Below, piece by piece: positions 38,304 to 46,934 of a stretch of DNA of 64,000 bases. The first letter of the stretch is position 1, and each line of letters starts with the position of its first letter. Both the position numbers and the translations under genes were made by a program. Origin of the DNA: Tardiphaga robiniae (GTDB lineage: Bacteria; Pseudomonadota; Alphaproteobacteria; Rhizobiales; Xanthobacteraceae); NCBI RefSeq assembly GCF_013359755.1, contig NZ_JABMCJ010000086.1:62001-126000 (forward strand), given 5' to 3'. Below the pieces are notes generated by a model. It did no database searches. It saw only the letters and a list, made by a program, of their open reading frames with translations, and had not been told where the DNA came from.

Positions 38304-39554
38304 TCAGCGCATCGCCAGAACGAGATCGGCCGCGCGGTCACCCGACCGCACCGATCCCTCAATAGTCGCCGGCAGACCGGTATCGGTCCAATCGCCTGCA
38401 AGAAACAGGTTCTTGAAATCGGTGCGCGTGCCCGGACGCAGGGCATCTTGGGCAGGCGTAGCCGCAAAAGTAGCACGGCGCTCGCGCACGATCTGCCAGG
38501 CGGGCAGCGGCGCCTGGATATTCGAAATCTTGCAGATCTCGTCCCAGATCTGTTGCGCAAACTGTTCGCGCGGTGTGTTCACGAAACGGTCGCCATTGCT
38601 GATCGTGATCGACAGGCGATTGTGGAAAGCAAACAACCATTCCACCACACCGCCGACAACGCCAACCAGCGGCGGGTGGCCCGCTGGCGGGACGTAGTTG
38701 AAATGCGCATTCACGATCGCGCGGAATTCGGTCGGCGTCTTCACACCAGGCAATAGCGACTTCGCGGCCCATGGCGGAACAGCCATCACCACGACGTCGT
38801 CCGCACCAAGCGTGATGACGTCATCAGCGCCAAACTTCAGCTCGCTGATGCGATCCCCACTCATGGTGTAACCGCGCAGCTCATGACCAAAATGAACGCC
38901 AGCGCCCTTGGCACGCAGCAATTCGATCGCAGGCTCGACCAGAACATCGCTAAGACCAGCGCGCGCGATCAGCGGGCGGCAGGCCTGCCCGCCTGCCAGC
39001 AGCGTTTCGCGCACGATGGCGCCGGCCAGACCAGCCGAACCTTCCGGCGGATCGACATTGAGCGCGGCCAGCAGCAGCGGCTGTACCAGACGATCGTAGA
39101 GGACGCCTTCACAGCGAATGGCATCGCCGACCAGGCGACTATTCGATGACCAGATCAGCGGCGACAGCGCGAGATAATCGGCGACTGATGTGTCCGGGAC
39201 ACGGCGCGTCTTGTCGAACAACCATGTCGGGATCTTGCCATCGCCGAGATCGAGCTGCCAGCGCTTGCCAGTCTTGGCATCGGCAAATGCGAATTGTGCC
39301 CGCTGCGGACCAACGAGCCCGGCTTCGGTGCCGATCGACTTTGCATAAGCGACGACATAGCTATTACCCGACAGAACCAGATGGTTGCCGTTATCGATCT
39401 GGAGCTGCGTCTGCGCGTCGAAATACGACCGGCAGCGGCCACCGGCCTGCTGCGTCGCCTCATGGACGTGAACCTTGAAGCCGGCATTGACGAGACGCAC
39501 GGCGGCCGACAGGCCGGAAACGCCGGCACCAATGATATGAGCGGTCTTTTGCAT
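38304..39554 (-). CDS. hpnE: HpnE hydroxysqualene dehydroxylase (FAD-dependent)
   Basis: The 416-residue flavoprotein has an N-terminal dinucleotide fold (TAHIIGAGVSGLSAAVRLVN) and an amine-oxidase/phytoene-desaturase-like body ending in FKNLFLAGDWTDTGLPATIE. It completes the HpnC-HpnD-HpnE route by reducing hydroxysqualene to squalene. Its ATG overlaps the hpnD stop by one base (TGATG), showing translational coupling. It acts just before squalene-hopene cyclase, encoded directly downstream. Confidence 0.95.
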   Translation of the reverse strand: MQKTAHIIGAGVSGLSAAVRLVNAGFKVHVHEATQQAGGRCRSYFDAQTQLQIDNGNHLVLSGNSYVVAYAKSIGTEAGLVGPQRAQFAFADAKTGKRWQLDLGDGKIPTWLFDKTRRVPDTSVADYLALSPLIWSSNSRLVGDAIRCEGVLYDRLVQPLLLAALNVDPPEGSAGLAGAIVRETLLAGGQACRPLIARAGLSDVLVEPAIELLRAKGAGVHFGHELRGYTMSGDRISELKFGADDVITLGADDVVVMAVPPWAAKSLLPGVKTPTEFRAIVNAHFNYVPPAGHPPLVGVVGGVVEWLFAFHNRLSITISNGDRFVNTPREQFAQQIWDEICKISNIQAPLPAWQIVRERRATFAATPAQDALRPGTRTDFKNLFLAGDWTDTGLPATIEGSVRSGDRAADLVLAMR

Positions 39555-40408
39555 CAGATGATCGCGTATCGCAGCAGGATCGCTATCTTGGAGGCCTTGC
39601 CGAGACGAACGGGGTCGCGCGGCAAAGCAAAGCCACGCGCCACCAGCAATTCCAGGATGGCGTGATAATATTTCGACATGATCCGCGGCGCGCGCACCAC
39701 GCGGCGCTTGTTACGCGCCATGATCTCGTCGGACTTTTCGAAATGCGCCTGCGCCCGCTTCACCAGCGGCACACAGACCTTCGGCAATGCCGGGCTGGCG
39801 CGCACCACGTCCGGATCACTCGACGTGATGCCGGCGTGATAGAGCAGCTCACGCGGCAGATAGAGACGGCCGATACCGGCGTCTTCGTCGATATCGCGCA
39901 GGATATTGGTAATCTGCAGCGCACGGCCAAGATGATGCGCAAGCAGAATGCCATCTTCGTCCGGCATGCCGAACACCTTCACCGACAGGCGGCCGACGGC
40001 ACTGGCAACACGATCGCAATACAGATCGAGCGTTGCGTCATCGGGCGCGCGAATATCTGCGGGGATATCCATCTCCATGCCGTCGATGACGGCGATGAAA
40101 TCCTCCTTGCGCATGCCGAACTGCTTGACCGGCCCGACATAGTCGCGCACACGCGCCGGCGGATTGCCTGCATAGAGCGCATCGATATCTGCGCGCCACT
40201 GCTGCATGTCGGCGAGCCTGACGTCGCGCGGACCATCGGAATCCGCGATATCGTCGACCTGACGGCAGAAGCTGTAGATCTGGAACATCGCATCGCGCTG
40301 GGCACGCGGCAGAATGCGCATCGCGGCATAGAACGAGCTGCCGGCAGCAACGCCCTGAACCTCGCTCTGAGATTCGCTATTATTCACCTGGCTCGTCATC
40401 TGGTTCAT
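39554..40408 (-). CDS. hpnD: HpnD presqualene diphosphate synthase
   Basis: The 284-residue prenyl-head condensing enzyme joins two farnesyl diphosphates to presqualene diphosphate. Aspartate-rich motifs are in FCRQVDDIADSDGP and ILRDIDEDAGIGRLYLP; AGSSFYAAMRILPRAQRDAM is the usual N-terminal pattern. The ATG at 40408 overlaps the hpnC stop (ATGA) and was chosen over a longer frame that begins inside hpnC. Member of the hpnC-D-E-shc-G operon. Confidence 0.95.
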   Translation of the reverse strand: MNQMTSQVNNSESQSEVQGVAAGSSFYAAMRILPRAQRDAMFQIYSFCRQVDDIADSDGPRDVRLADMQQWRADIDALYAGNPPARVRDYVGPVKQFGMRKEDFIAVIDGMEMDIPADIRAPDDATLDLYCDRVASAVGRLSVKVFGMPDEDGILLAHHLGRALQITNILRDIDEDAGIGRLYLPRELLYHAGITSSDPDVVRASPALPKVCVPLVKRAQAHFEKSDEIMARNKRRVVRAPRIMSKYYHAILELLVARGFALPRDPVRLGKASKIAILLRYAII

Positions 40409-41286
40409 GCGCCCGGCGTCGTCGAACGAGGCATCGGCGCGCTGGTGGTGGCGCGGCGCCACAGCCCGCCGGCAATGCCGGCCAGCGCGTAGCCAGCCAT
40501 GCTGGCCTTAGAGAGGTGAACCTTCTCGCTGAGCGGATCGCGCAACTTCAGCATCTTCAGGATCTGCCAGGCAAAAGTCTCGATGACGGCCACATCGCAG
40601 CCCAGCCGGACGTCGGCGATATGGACCGTCAGTGTCTCGCTCTCATGCATCAGGGTCTCGGTCTTGGCGACCAGCTCGCGAATACAGGCCAGCAGCGCCG
40701 GCGACGCCTTCGCCTGCTTGAGATCTTCCACCGAGGCGCCGTGCCGGTCCAGCGTGTCCTGCGGAATGTAGACCCGATCGAGATCGCGATAGTCGTTGCC
40801 GCAATCCTGCAGGTGATTGTTGATCTGCAAGGCCGCGCACAGCGCATCCGACGCCGGCCAGGTGGCTTTGCTTTCGCCGTGCACGTCGAGCATGAAACGT
40901 CCGACCGGCATCGCCGAGAACGAACAATAATGAATGAGCTCATCCCAGTCGGCGTAGCGCAGCTTGGTCACGTCCATCCGAAAAGCTGTCAGGACGTCGA
41001 GCGCATGACGCGGGGGCATCTCGCGCATCTGGAGCGCCTCGCGCAGAACGACGGCTTCGGCCTGGCCGTCACCCTGACCGAGCAGGTCGGCCTCCAGCTC
41101 GTCGAGCAGGGCCAGTTTCGCCGGCGCATCGAGCAGCGCGTGATCGGCAATGTCGTCTGCGGTCCGGACGAAATTATAGAAGGCAAGAATCAGCGCCCGG
41201 TGGCGCGGATGGATAATCCACGACGCGACAGGAAAATTCTCGTCACGATCGGTCTTGCCGGATCGCAGTTCGCTCGCAGGGGTCAT
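40405..41286 (-). CDS. hpnC: HpnC hydroxysqualene synthase
   Basis: The 293-residue member of the squalene/phytoene synthase family converts presqualene diphosphate to hydroxysqualene. Motifs are ENFPVASWIIHPRHR, FYNFVRTADDIADHALLD, YCSFSAMPVGRFMLDVHGE and LQDCGNDYRDLDRVYIP. The ATG at 41286 gives MTPASELRSGK; the longer upstream frame has no family similarity. It is the first gene of the minus-strand hopanoid operon, so the promoter should lie in 41287-41517; none could be assigned. Confidence 0.94.
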   Translation of the reverse strand: MTPASELRSGKTDRDENFPVASWIIHPRHRALILAFYNFVRTADDIADHALLDAPAKLALLDELEADLLGQGDGQAEAVVLREALQMREMPPRHALDVLTAFRMDVTKLRYADWDELIHYCSFSAMPVGRFMLDVHGESKATWPASDALCAALQINNHLQDCGNDYRDLDRVYIPQDTLDRHGASVEDLKQAKASPALLACIRELVAKTETLMHESETLTVHIADVRLGCDVAVIETFAWQILKMLKLRDPLSEKVHLSKASMAGYALAGIAGGLWRRATTSAPMPRSTTPGA

Positions 41287-41517
41287 CCAGAACTGGCTAC
41301 GTTGGATTTGAACAGGGTGGCTCGGGGGCCGCCAAGGTCCGGTAATACCGGCAGGCGGGGTCGGCCGCGAGCCCCCATATAGGGCAAATTGGCCCGTGAG
41401 ACCAATGCCAATATGCCACTTTCGGCCGCAGCCAGTGCCGGGCCGAATCACGTCTTGGCGGGCTCGCGGCGAGACCAAAACGGCGCCACGAGCCCGGAAT
41501 CTCGCATTAGGGCGGGG

Positions 41518-41760
41518 TTATTGGCCGTGGCTGACCAGCACGTCGTTGCAGGCCTTGCTGATCTTGGGGCGGTTTTCCTTCAGGCAGGACAGAACAACGA
41601 GGTCGCCCTGATCCATGACGGCGCGGCAGAGCTTCTGCACGTCGCGGGTGCAGGCCTTCTGCTCCGCGTCGGTGCCGCTGCGGGGCTGGTTTTGCTGGGC
41701 CAATGCGCCGGTCGAGGCAGATGCGGAAAGCACGGACAGTACCAGGAGAAATTTACGCAT
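41518..41760 (-). CDS. Small secreted protein with a Cys-rich GLG1-type repeat
   Basis: This 80-residue protein has a signal peptide (cleavage near GALAQQ) and a mature part with four cysteines, C37, C45, C59 and C71, in ACTRDVQKLCRA, VVLSCLKEN and KACNDVL. This matches the cysteine-rich repeat pattern found in GLG1-like and many short rhizobial periplasmic proteins, with two likely disulfides. The function is unknown. A fragment of intergenic repeat family A lies at about 41492-41504, between it and hpnC. Confidence 0.85.
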   Translation of the reverse strand: MRKFLLVLSVLSASASTGALAQQNQPRSGTDAEQKACTRDVQKLCRAVMDQGDLVVLSCLKENRPKISKACNDVLVSHGQ

Positions 41761-42198
41761 TGTCTTCCTTCAGTATGGTGACGAGATCACAGCCCGTGTG
41801 GTGCATAGCATAAACTGAAACATTCGCATCGCCGGGAAGGCTTTATCTTCAGGCACATCGGCGAATTCGCGGCGATGGATGCAATCAGGACACAGAACAT
41901 TCCCGCCACCACAGACACGAATAAATGCGGCGAAAGCTTGCGGACATGGCCGCACTGGCTGCAGGACCGGCTGATGCCACCCCGCAGGACAAGATAAGGT
42001 TTTACGACAATTGTTCAGACGCGCATCATCTCCACCCGTTCCGCTCCGGGAACCTTCGCGCTTGTGGGCGGTGACATGTTACTTTTACAATCGTCCAATT
42101 ATGATCGCTCTATTGAACCTAAAGATGTGCAGCGACACTTAAACTTCGATGAGGCGCGGCATAACTCGGTTACACAGCGCTATTTTGGGAAAACTTAC
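41761..42198. other. 438-bp spacer with a possible decayed zinc-ribbon reading frame
   Basis: No intact gene is supported here. On the minus strand, about 42000-41800, one frame reads SRSCSQCGHVRKLSPHLF and the next frame continues VCGGGNVLCPDCIHRREF. Together these look like a zinc ribbon (C-x2-C ... C-x2-C) broken by a frameshift. The remainder shows AT-richer sequence near 42080-42180 that may hold the promoter of the next plus-strand gene. Confidence 0.4.
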
Positions 42199-42699
42199 AT
42201 GACATTCCATTCTGCAAAGCGGTTCGGGCACGCCCTCAAGGCCGCCGGCGCTGGCGCGATCCTGCTGCTGTCGGTATCCGCAGGCCATGCCCAGTCCGGA
42301 CCGTTCGCCGGCTTCGACGGGGCCTGGAGCGGTACCGGAACGGTCTCCATGTCGGACGGCTCCTCGGAGCGCATTCGCTGCCGGGCAACCTACAAGGTGG
42401 ATGGCGGCGGCAGCGCCCTGGCGCAGACGCTGCGCTGCGCCAGCGACAGCTACAAGTTCGACCTCTCCAGCAATGTCACCAGCCAGGGCAACAACGTGTC
42501 CGGCAGCTGGAGCGAAGCCAGCCGCAACGTCTACGGCAATCTGGTCGGCAAGGCGGGCGGCGGCCAGATCGACGTCTTCGTCGAGGCCGCGGGCTTTGCG
42601 GCCAACATCACGCTGACGACCCGCGGTAACAAGCAGTCGGTGTCGATCAGCTCCAAGGGCGAAATTCGCGGCGTTTCGATCAATATGGTCAAGAGCTGA
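42199..42699 (+). CDS. Secreted protein of unknown function
   Basis: The 166-residue protein has a clear signal peptide (hydrophobic AAGAGAILLLSVSAG, cleavage near AGHAQS). The mature part looks like a beta-rich lipocalin or META-like fold: FDGAWSGTGTVSMSDGSSER, RCRATYKVDGGGSALAQTLR, SGSWSEASRNVYGNLVGKA and TLTTRGNKQSVSISSKGE. I do not recognise an enzyme motif. The ATG at 42199 was chosen because it starts the signal peptide; the frame is open back to 42064 without similarity. No obvious operon partner. Confidence 0.78.
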   Translation: MTFHSAKRFGHALKAAGAGAILLLSVSAGHAQSGPFAGFDGAWSGTGTVSMSDGSSERIRCRATYKVDGGGSALAQTLRCASDSYKFDLSSNVTSQGNNVSGSWSEASRNVYGNLVGKAGGGQIDVFVEAAGFAANITLTTRGNKQSVSISSKGEIRGVSINMVKS

Positions 42700-42750
42700 G
42701 ACGTGACCCGTGCATCAGGTGCGAAGCCACAGGCTTCGCGCCGCAGAAAT

Positions 42751-44259
42751 TCATTCGACCTCGTCGCATAGATAGCGATTGATCTGGTAGGGACGCGCTG
42801 CCAGTCCCGGACAGAACGATGCCACCACAGGCTCCAGGCGCTCGAACAGACTACGCCATTCCGCATTGAGTATCTCGAGCCGATCTCGCGCGGCCTCCGC
42901 TTCCCGTGCCAGTCTGGCCATGTCCAGCGTCAGCAAGCGGCCGTCGCGAACCACGAAGCTGCCGCCGATCATCACGTGGCGCACCGAGGTCGCATCTTCG
43001 GTATGAACCAGTTGGTTGACGCTCCAGTTGTGCGGGATCCAGTTGATCGCCCCGAGATCCAGGAACACGATGTCGGCCTTGTAGCCCGGCGCCAATACGC
43101 CGGTATGCGACAGCCCGAGCGCCCGCGCCGAGCCGGCCGTGGCAGCATAATAAATCTCCTCGACCGCAGCCCATTTGCGTGGGTCGGGCCCTTGTACCTT
43201 GGAGGCCATCGATGCGTAGCGCATCGCCTCATACATGTTTTGATTGTCGGAGCAGTTCGCACCGTCTGTCCCGATGCCGACATTGACGCCGAGGTCGAGC
43301 GCACGGCGCATCCTGAACAGGCCGTTGCCCAGCCGCATGTTGCTGCCAGCGTTATGCGCCAGCGAGGCGCCACGGTCGGCCATCAGCCGAAAATCATCAT
43401 CATCGAGCCAGACCGCATGAGCCGCGGAGAATTGTTCGTTGATCAGGCCTAGTTCGTCGAGATGCGCAATCAGCGTCTTACCGTAACGTTCCTTGCCGAC
43501 CACCGCCTGCACCTTGCTCTCGCCGACATGGCTCTGCAGGGGAATGCCATGGTCGCGTGCCAGCTTGGCGCAGCCGCACATGAAACTGTCGCTGCAATGG
43601 ATCGGAATGGTCGGCGCCACCGCAGGTCGGATGTCATGTGAAGACCATTTCCAGCGTTCGAGAATCGATCCGATGGCCGAAATAGTCCGATCGCCCGGCC
43701 CCAGCCTTAGCCGATCGACCTGGTGCTGAAGATCTTCCGGAAGCGCATCGCGCAGTCCGGGAATGGCTTCGTAGAAACTGTGATCCGCGACCATCGGCGC
43801 GATGACGGCACGCATGCCGACTTCCGCATAGGCCTCAGCGACGGCATCCATGCCGTCGATGCTCGGTGCCGGATATTCGTAGTACAGATCATAGGCCGCG
43901 GTGCAGCCTTTCAGCACCATTTCGGCAGCGCAGATCTGGGTCGTGAGCTTCTTGTCCTGCAGCGAGCGGCTACCGCTGATCCACGGGGCGGCAGCCAGCA
44001 GCACCTCCAGCGTCCAGCGATCGCCCTGTCCGCGGCCGAGGCCACCATGGCCATGGGTATGGGCGTTGACGAGGCCGGCATGAACCAGCATGCCGGAGGC
44101 ATCGACGATGTTCGCGCCGTCTGGCGCGGCAAGATCAGGCCCCATTTCCGCAATGATCCCGTCTTTGATCAGAATATCGCCCTTCACGCCGCGGCGGGAC
44201 CCCGCGTCGGAGATCAAAGCGTCACGGATCAGTACATATCCCGGATAGTTCTTTGCCAT
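42751..44259 (-). CDS. Amidohydrolase-superfamily deaminase (guanine/cytosine deaminase or ATZ/TRZ type)
   Basis: The 502-residue metal-dependent hydrolase carries GMLVHAGLVNAHTHGHG with the HxH metal ligands, IPLQSHVGESK, SAAHAVWLDDDD and the catalytic GIGTDGANCSDNQN. Relatives deaminate or dechlorinate heterocycles such as guanine, cytosine, S-adenosylhomocysteine or s-triazines. The C-terminal composite domain (GVLAPGYKADIVFLDLGAI) is standard. No signal peptide is seen. It lies 10 bp after an ABC permease gene and is probably the last gene of the importer operon, so its substrate is likely what the importer brings in. Confidence 0.88.
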   Translation of the reverse strand: MAKNYPGYVLIRDALISDAGSRRGVKGDILIKDGIIAEMGPDLAAPDGANIVDASGMLVHAGLVNAHTHGHGGLGRGQGDRWTLEVLLAAAPWISGSRSLQDKKLTTQICAAEMVLKGCTAAYDLYYEYPAPSIDGMDAVAEAYAEVGMRAVIAPMVADHSFYEAIPGLRDALPEDLQHQVDRLRLGPGDRTISAIGSILERWKWSSHDIRPAVAPTIPIHCSDSFMCGCAKLARDHGIPLQSHVGESKVQAVVGKERYGKTLIAHLDELGLINEQFSAAHAVWLDDDDFRLMADRGASLAHNAGSNMRLGNGLFRMRRALDLGVNVGIGTDGANCSDNQNMYEAMRYASMASKVQGPDPRKWAAVEEIYYAATAGSARALGLSHTGVLAPGYKADIVFLDLGAINWIPHNWSVNQLVHTEDATSVRHVMIGGSFVVRDGRLLTLDMARLAREAEAARDRLEILNAEWRSLFERLEPVVASFCPGLAARPYQINRYLCDEVE

Positions 44260-44269
44260 TGCACCTGAC

Positions 44270-45061
44270 CTAGTTGTTGTCGTTGGAGTTGCTGTCCAGA
44301 TTGCTCGACCACGGCACGAGCAGGCGCTCGATGACCTCGACCAGTTGGAACAGCGCGATGCCCATGATGGCGAGAATCACCACCGCGCCGAACGCGACCG
44401 GTGTGCGGAAGAACGCCATCGAGGTCTGGATCAGATAGCCGAGGCCGGAATCCGCGCCGACGAATTCGGCCACCACGGCACCCACTACGCAAAGCGCAGC
44501 CGCGACGCGCAATCCGCCGAACACGAAAGGCAAAGCGTATGGCAGACGGATGCGCAGCAATTCCTGGACACGGGTCGCGCGGCACGAACGTCCGAGTTCG
44601 ATCAGTTCGGGCGGCGCGGCCAAGAGTCCCGCGACAGAACTCACCACGAGCGGGAAGAACGCGACGAGGAAGGTAATGATCACCCTTGAAAACTCGTTGG
44701 CCCCGAGTGCCACCAGAAGAATCGGCGCCAGTGCCACCTTGGGCACCGACTGGGTGAGCACCAGCAGTGGATAGATTGCCGCCGACATCGTGCGCGAGCT
44801 TGCAATCAGCATGGCAAGCGGCAGGCTGATCGCAATGGAAGCCGCGAGCCCGAGCAGAACGGTCCGCAGCGTAGTCACCGTATGCATGGCGATGTTGGGC
44901 CAGACCGGTACTACCGCTGTCCAGATCGCGCTCGGCGACGGCAACAGGAACGGCCTGATGCCAAACCCTCGGCAGAGCAGTTCCCAGCCGAGCAAGAATG
45001 TCAGGGTCGACACGATGACCGGCAGGTTGCGGCGGCCCCAGTCTGCAGCATTAGTGAGCAT
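44270..45061 (-). CDS. ABC transporter permease (SsuC/TauC/ThiX-like)
   Basis: The 263-residue inner-membrane protein has about six membrane segments and the permease EAA-like loop ELIELGRSCRATRVQELLRI, with LVLTQSVPKVALAPILLVAL and VVGAVVAEFVGADSGLGYLI typical of nitrate/sulfonate/pyrimidine-precursor importers. The ATG at 45061 was chosen because GGAG lies six bases upstream; a start at 45076 is possible. It overlaps the ATPase gene by 11 bp. Confidence 0.9.
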   Translation of the reverse strand: MLTNAADWGRRNLPVIVSTLTFLLGWELLCRGFGIRPFLLPSPSAIWTAVVPVWPNIAMHTVTTLRTVLLGLAASIAISLPLAMLIASSRTMSAAIYPLLVLTQSVPKVALAPILLVALGANEFSRVIITFLVAFFPLVVSSVAGLLAAPPELIELGRSCRATRVQELLRIRLPYALPFVFGGLRVAAALCVVGAVVAEFVGADSGLGYLIQTSMAFFRTPVAFGAVVILAIMGIALFQLVEVIERLLVPWSSNLDSNSNDNN

Positions 45062-45818
45062 GGGCCGCTCCGCCATAGATCCGGTCGCGGATCAGTTTCG
45101 AGCAGCGGTGGAATTCCGCGCTGGCTTCCTGGTCGAACGATCGCGGGCGAGGCAGATTGACCTCCACGATCTCCGCGACACGGCCCGGCCGCGGCGACAT
45201 CACCACGACCCGATCCGCAAGCAGCACGGCTTCGGAAATCGAATGAGTCACGAACAGCACCGCCATCGGATTTGCCTGCCACAACGCGAGCAGGGACAGA
45301 CTCATCTCCTCGCGCGTCAGAGCATCGAGTGCGCCGAATGGTTCATCCATGAGCAGGATGCGCGGCTGTTGCACAAGGCCGCGGCAGATCGCGACGCGTT
45401 GCTGCATGCCACCAGAGAGTTCACGCGGCATCCGATGCTCGAAGCCCGCGAGACCCGCCGAATGCAGCAGCACGCGAGCGCGCTCGCGCGCTTCGGGCCC
45501 ATCACCGCCAGACAGGCTCAATGGAAATGCAACGTTGCGCTCCACATTCATCCACGGCAGCAGGGTCGGCGATTGGAACACCATCGCCGTGCCTTTCGTC
45601 GCCCCTGTGACCAGTTTGCCGTCGAGCGTGAGATGCCCGATATCGGGCAGCACCAATCCGGCCACCATGCGCAGCAACGTCGACTTGCCGCAGCCGGAGG
45701 CACCGACGATGGCGACGAACTCCCCCGGCCGTATGGAGATCGTGACGTCGTCCAGCGCCTGCACATGGCCGCCGCGGCGGGTCTTGAAGGTCTTGCCGAC
45801 CCGGGCAAGCGAGATCAC
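45051..45818 (-). CDS. ABC transporter ATP-binding protein (SsuB/TauB-like)
   Basis: The 255-residue ATPase has Walker A GASGCGKST, the Q-loop VFQSPTLLPWMNV, the signature LSGGMQQRVAICRGLV, Walker B RILLMDEPFGALDAL and the switch histidine in LFVTHSISEAVLLADR. The subtype is that of nitrate/sulfonate/taurine importers. The frame opens with GTG at 45818, whose GTGA overlaps the stop of the binding-protein gene; the longer frame to 46067 lies inside that gene and is not real. Confidence 0.93.
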   Translation of the reverse strand: MISLARVGKTFKTRRGGHVQALDDVTISIRPGEFVAIVGASGCGKSTLLRMVAGLVLPDIGHLTLDGKLVTGATKGTAMVFQSPTLLPWMNVERNVAFPLSLSGGDGPEARERARVLLHSAGLAGFEHRMPRELSGGMQQRVAICRGLVQQPRILLMDEPFGALDALTREEMSLSLLALWQANPMAVLFVTHSISEAVLLADRVVVMSPRPGRVAEIVEVNLPRPRSFDQEASAEFHRCSKLIRDRIYGGAAHAH

Positions 45819-46795
45819 GGGACGAAACTGTCGTCGATGGCCTGGGCCGGATTCCACGACGCATCGAGTTTGAGGCTCTCGGCCACGGCCTTCCACGTAT
45901 CTGCCAGGCGATCTTTTGCGAAGTGCCCCTGCCCTGTTGCACGCTGGTGATCGTTGAAGATGAAGCCCATCGTGGCCTTCTGCGACGCTTCGCATTCGTC
46001 CTGCAGGACTTCCGGATTTTTCTGCACATGGAGCTTGCAGGTCTCGCCCGGATTGTCGCGCGCCCACGCGTAACTCTTCACAGCGGCACCGACGAAACGC
46101 CTCACGAGATCCGGATTGGTCTTGATCGTCTCATCGGTGGCGATCAACGATGACGCATAGATCGCAAAGCCCGCCGAGACGAAGGGCAGCGCTACGATTT
46201 CCTCGCCGGCCTGCGTGGCTGCCTTGTTCTGATAGTATTGATGGATGGAGTAGAATGGCGCCGCATCGACGCGCTTGGCAATCAACATCGCCGCCATTGC
46301 CGATGCGTCCGTCGTGACCCAGGTTACGCTCTCCGGGTCGATTCCGACCCGGCGTGCGACTTCCGGAAAATAGATCCGGTGACTGTTGCCCGGGCTCACG
46401 GCGATTTTCTTGCCGGCAAGATCCTTGAAGCCCTTGATCGCTGACGATTTCAGAATGAACAGCGAGTGCGGCGAATAGGTATAGACCGCCACAATCGATT
46501 TGACCGGTACTGACTGTTGCGCGCGTCCCGCGAGCACCGCGCCGACGTCGGCAACGCCGAACTTGGCCGCGCCTGCCGCCACCTTGTTCACCGTGTCGCC
46601 CGATCCATAACCCCTGACGATGGTGAGATCGATACCAGCGTCCTTGAAAAATCCGCGCTGCTGGCCCGCAAAATACGCCGCGTGCTCCCCTGTCGGGATC
46701 CAGTCGAGCTGCAATATGGCCTTGTCCTCGGCGTATGCGCCTTGCGACAGGCCTGCGGCCAATACAACCGCCAGCAGTAAACGCTTCATGCTCAT
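45815..46795 (-). CDS. ABC substrate-binding protein, NMT1/THI5-like
   Basis: The 326-residue protein has a signal peptide (MKRLLLAVVLAAGLSQGAYA) and an NMT1/THI5-like periplasmic binding fold: LQLDWIPTGEHAAYFAGQQR, KDAGIDLTIVRGYGSGDTV, SLFILKSSAIKGFKDLAGKK and VDAAPFYSIHQYYQ. Relatives bind pyrimidine precursors of thiamine, nitrate or sulfonates, so the ligand is uncertain. The ATG at 46795 follows GAGG. It is the first gene of the importer operon and is divergent from a LysR regulator. Confidence 0.9.
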   Translation of the reverse strand: MSMKRLLLAVVLAAGLSQGAYAEDKAILQLDWIPTGEHAAYFAGQQRGFFKDAGIDLTIVRGYGSGDTVNKVAAGAAKFGVADVGAVLAGRAQQSVPVKSIVAVYTYSPHSLFILKSSAIKGFKDLAGKKIAVSPGNSHRIYFPEVARRVGIDPESVTWVTTDASAMAAMLIAKRVDAAPFYSIHQYYQNKAATQAGEEIVALPFVSAGFAIYASSLIATDETIKTNPDLVRRFVGAAVKSYAWARDNPGETCKLHVQKNPEVLQDECEASQKATMGFIFNDHQRATGQGHFAKDRLADTWKAVAESLKLDASWNPAQAIDDSFVP

Positions 46796-46890
46796 GAACA
46801 ACCTCGTGAATGTTGCAGTCCGGCTGCCGCCGTTCTCCTCCATTCCCAAGCAACACTGATGCCGAGATACCGGCTGGCATTGTCCAAAAA

Positions 46891-46907
46891 TGAAAGTATG
46901 ATTTTCA
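46891..46907. promoter_or_regulatory. Candidate LysR-type operator
   Basis: TGAAA-GTATGAT-TTTCA is a dyad with 5-bp arms in an AT-rich stretch about 30-45 bp before the LysR start, inside the 139-bp divergent spacer. LysR regulators usually bind such T-N11-A dyads next to their own gene. Assignment rests on position and form. Confidence 0.5.
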
Positions 46908-46934
46908 ATTATAGACAGCGGCGGGGCAGCAAAG

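Noticed and set aside
45819-46067. N-terminal extension of the ABC ATPase
   Set aside because: It overlaps the substrate-binding protein gene in another frame; a GTG with GTGA overlap at 45818 gives the standard ATPase start.
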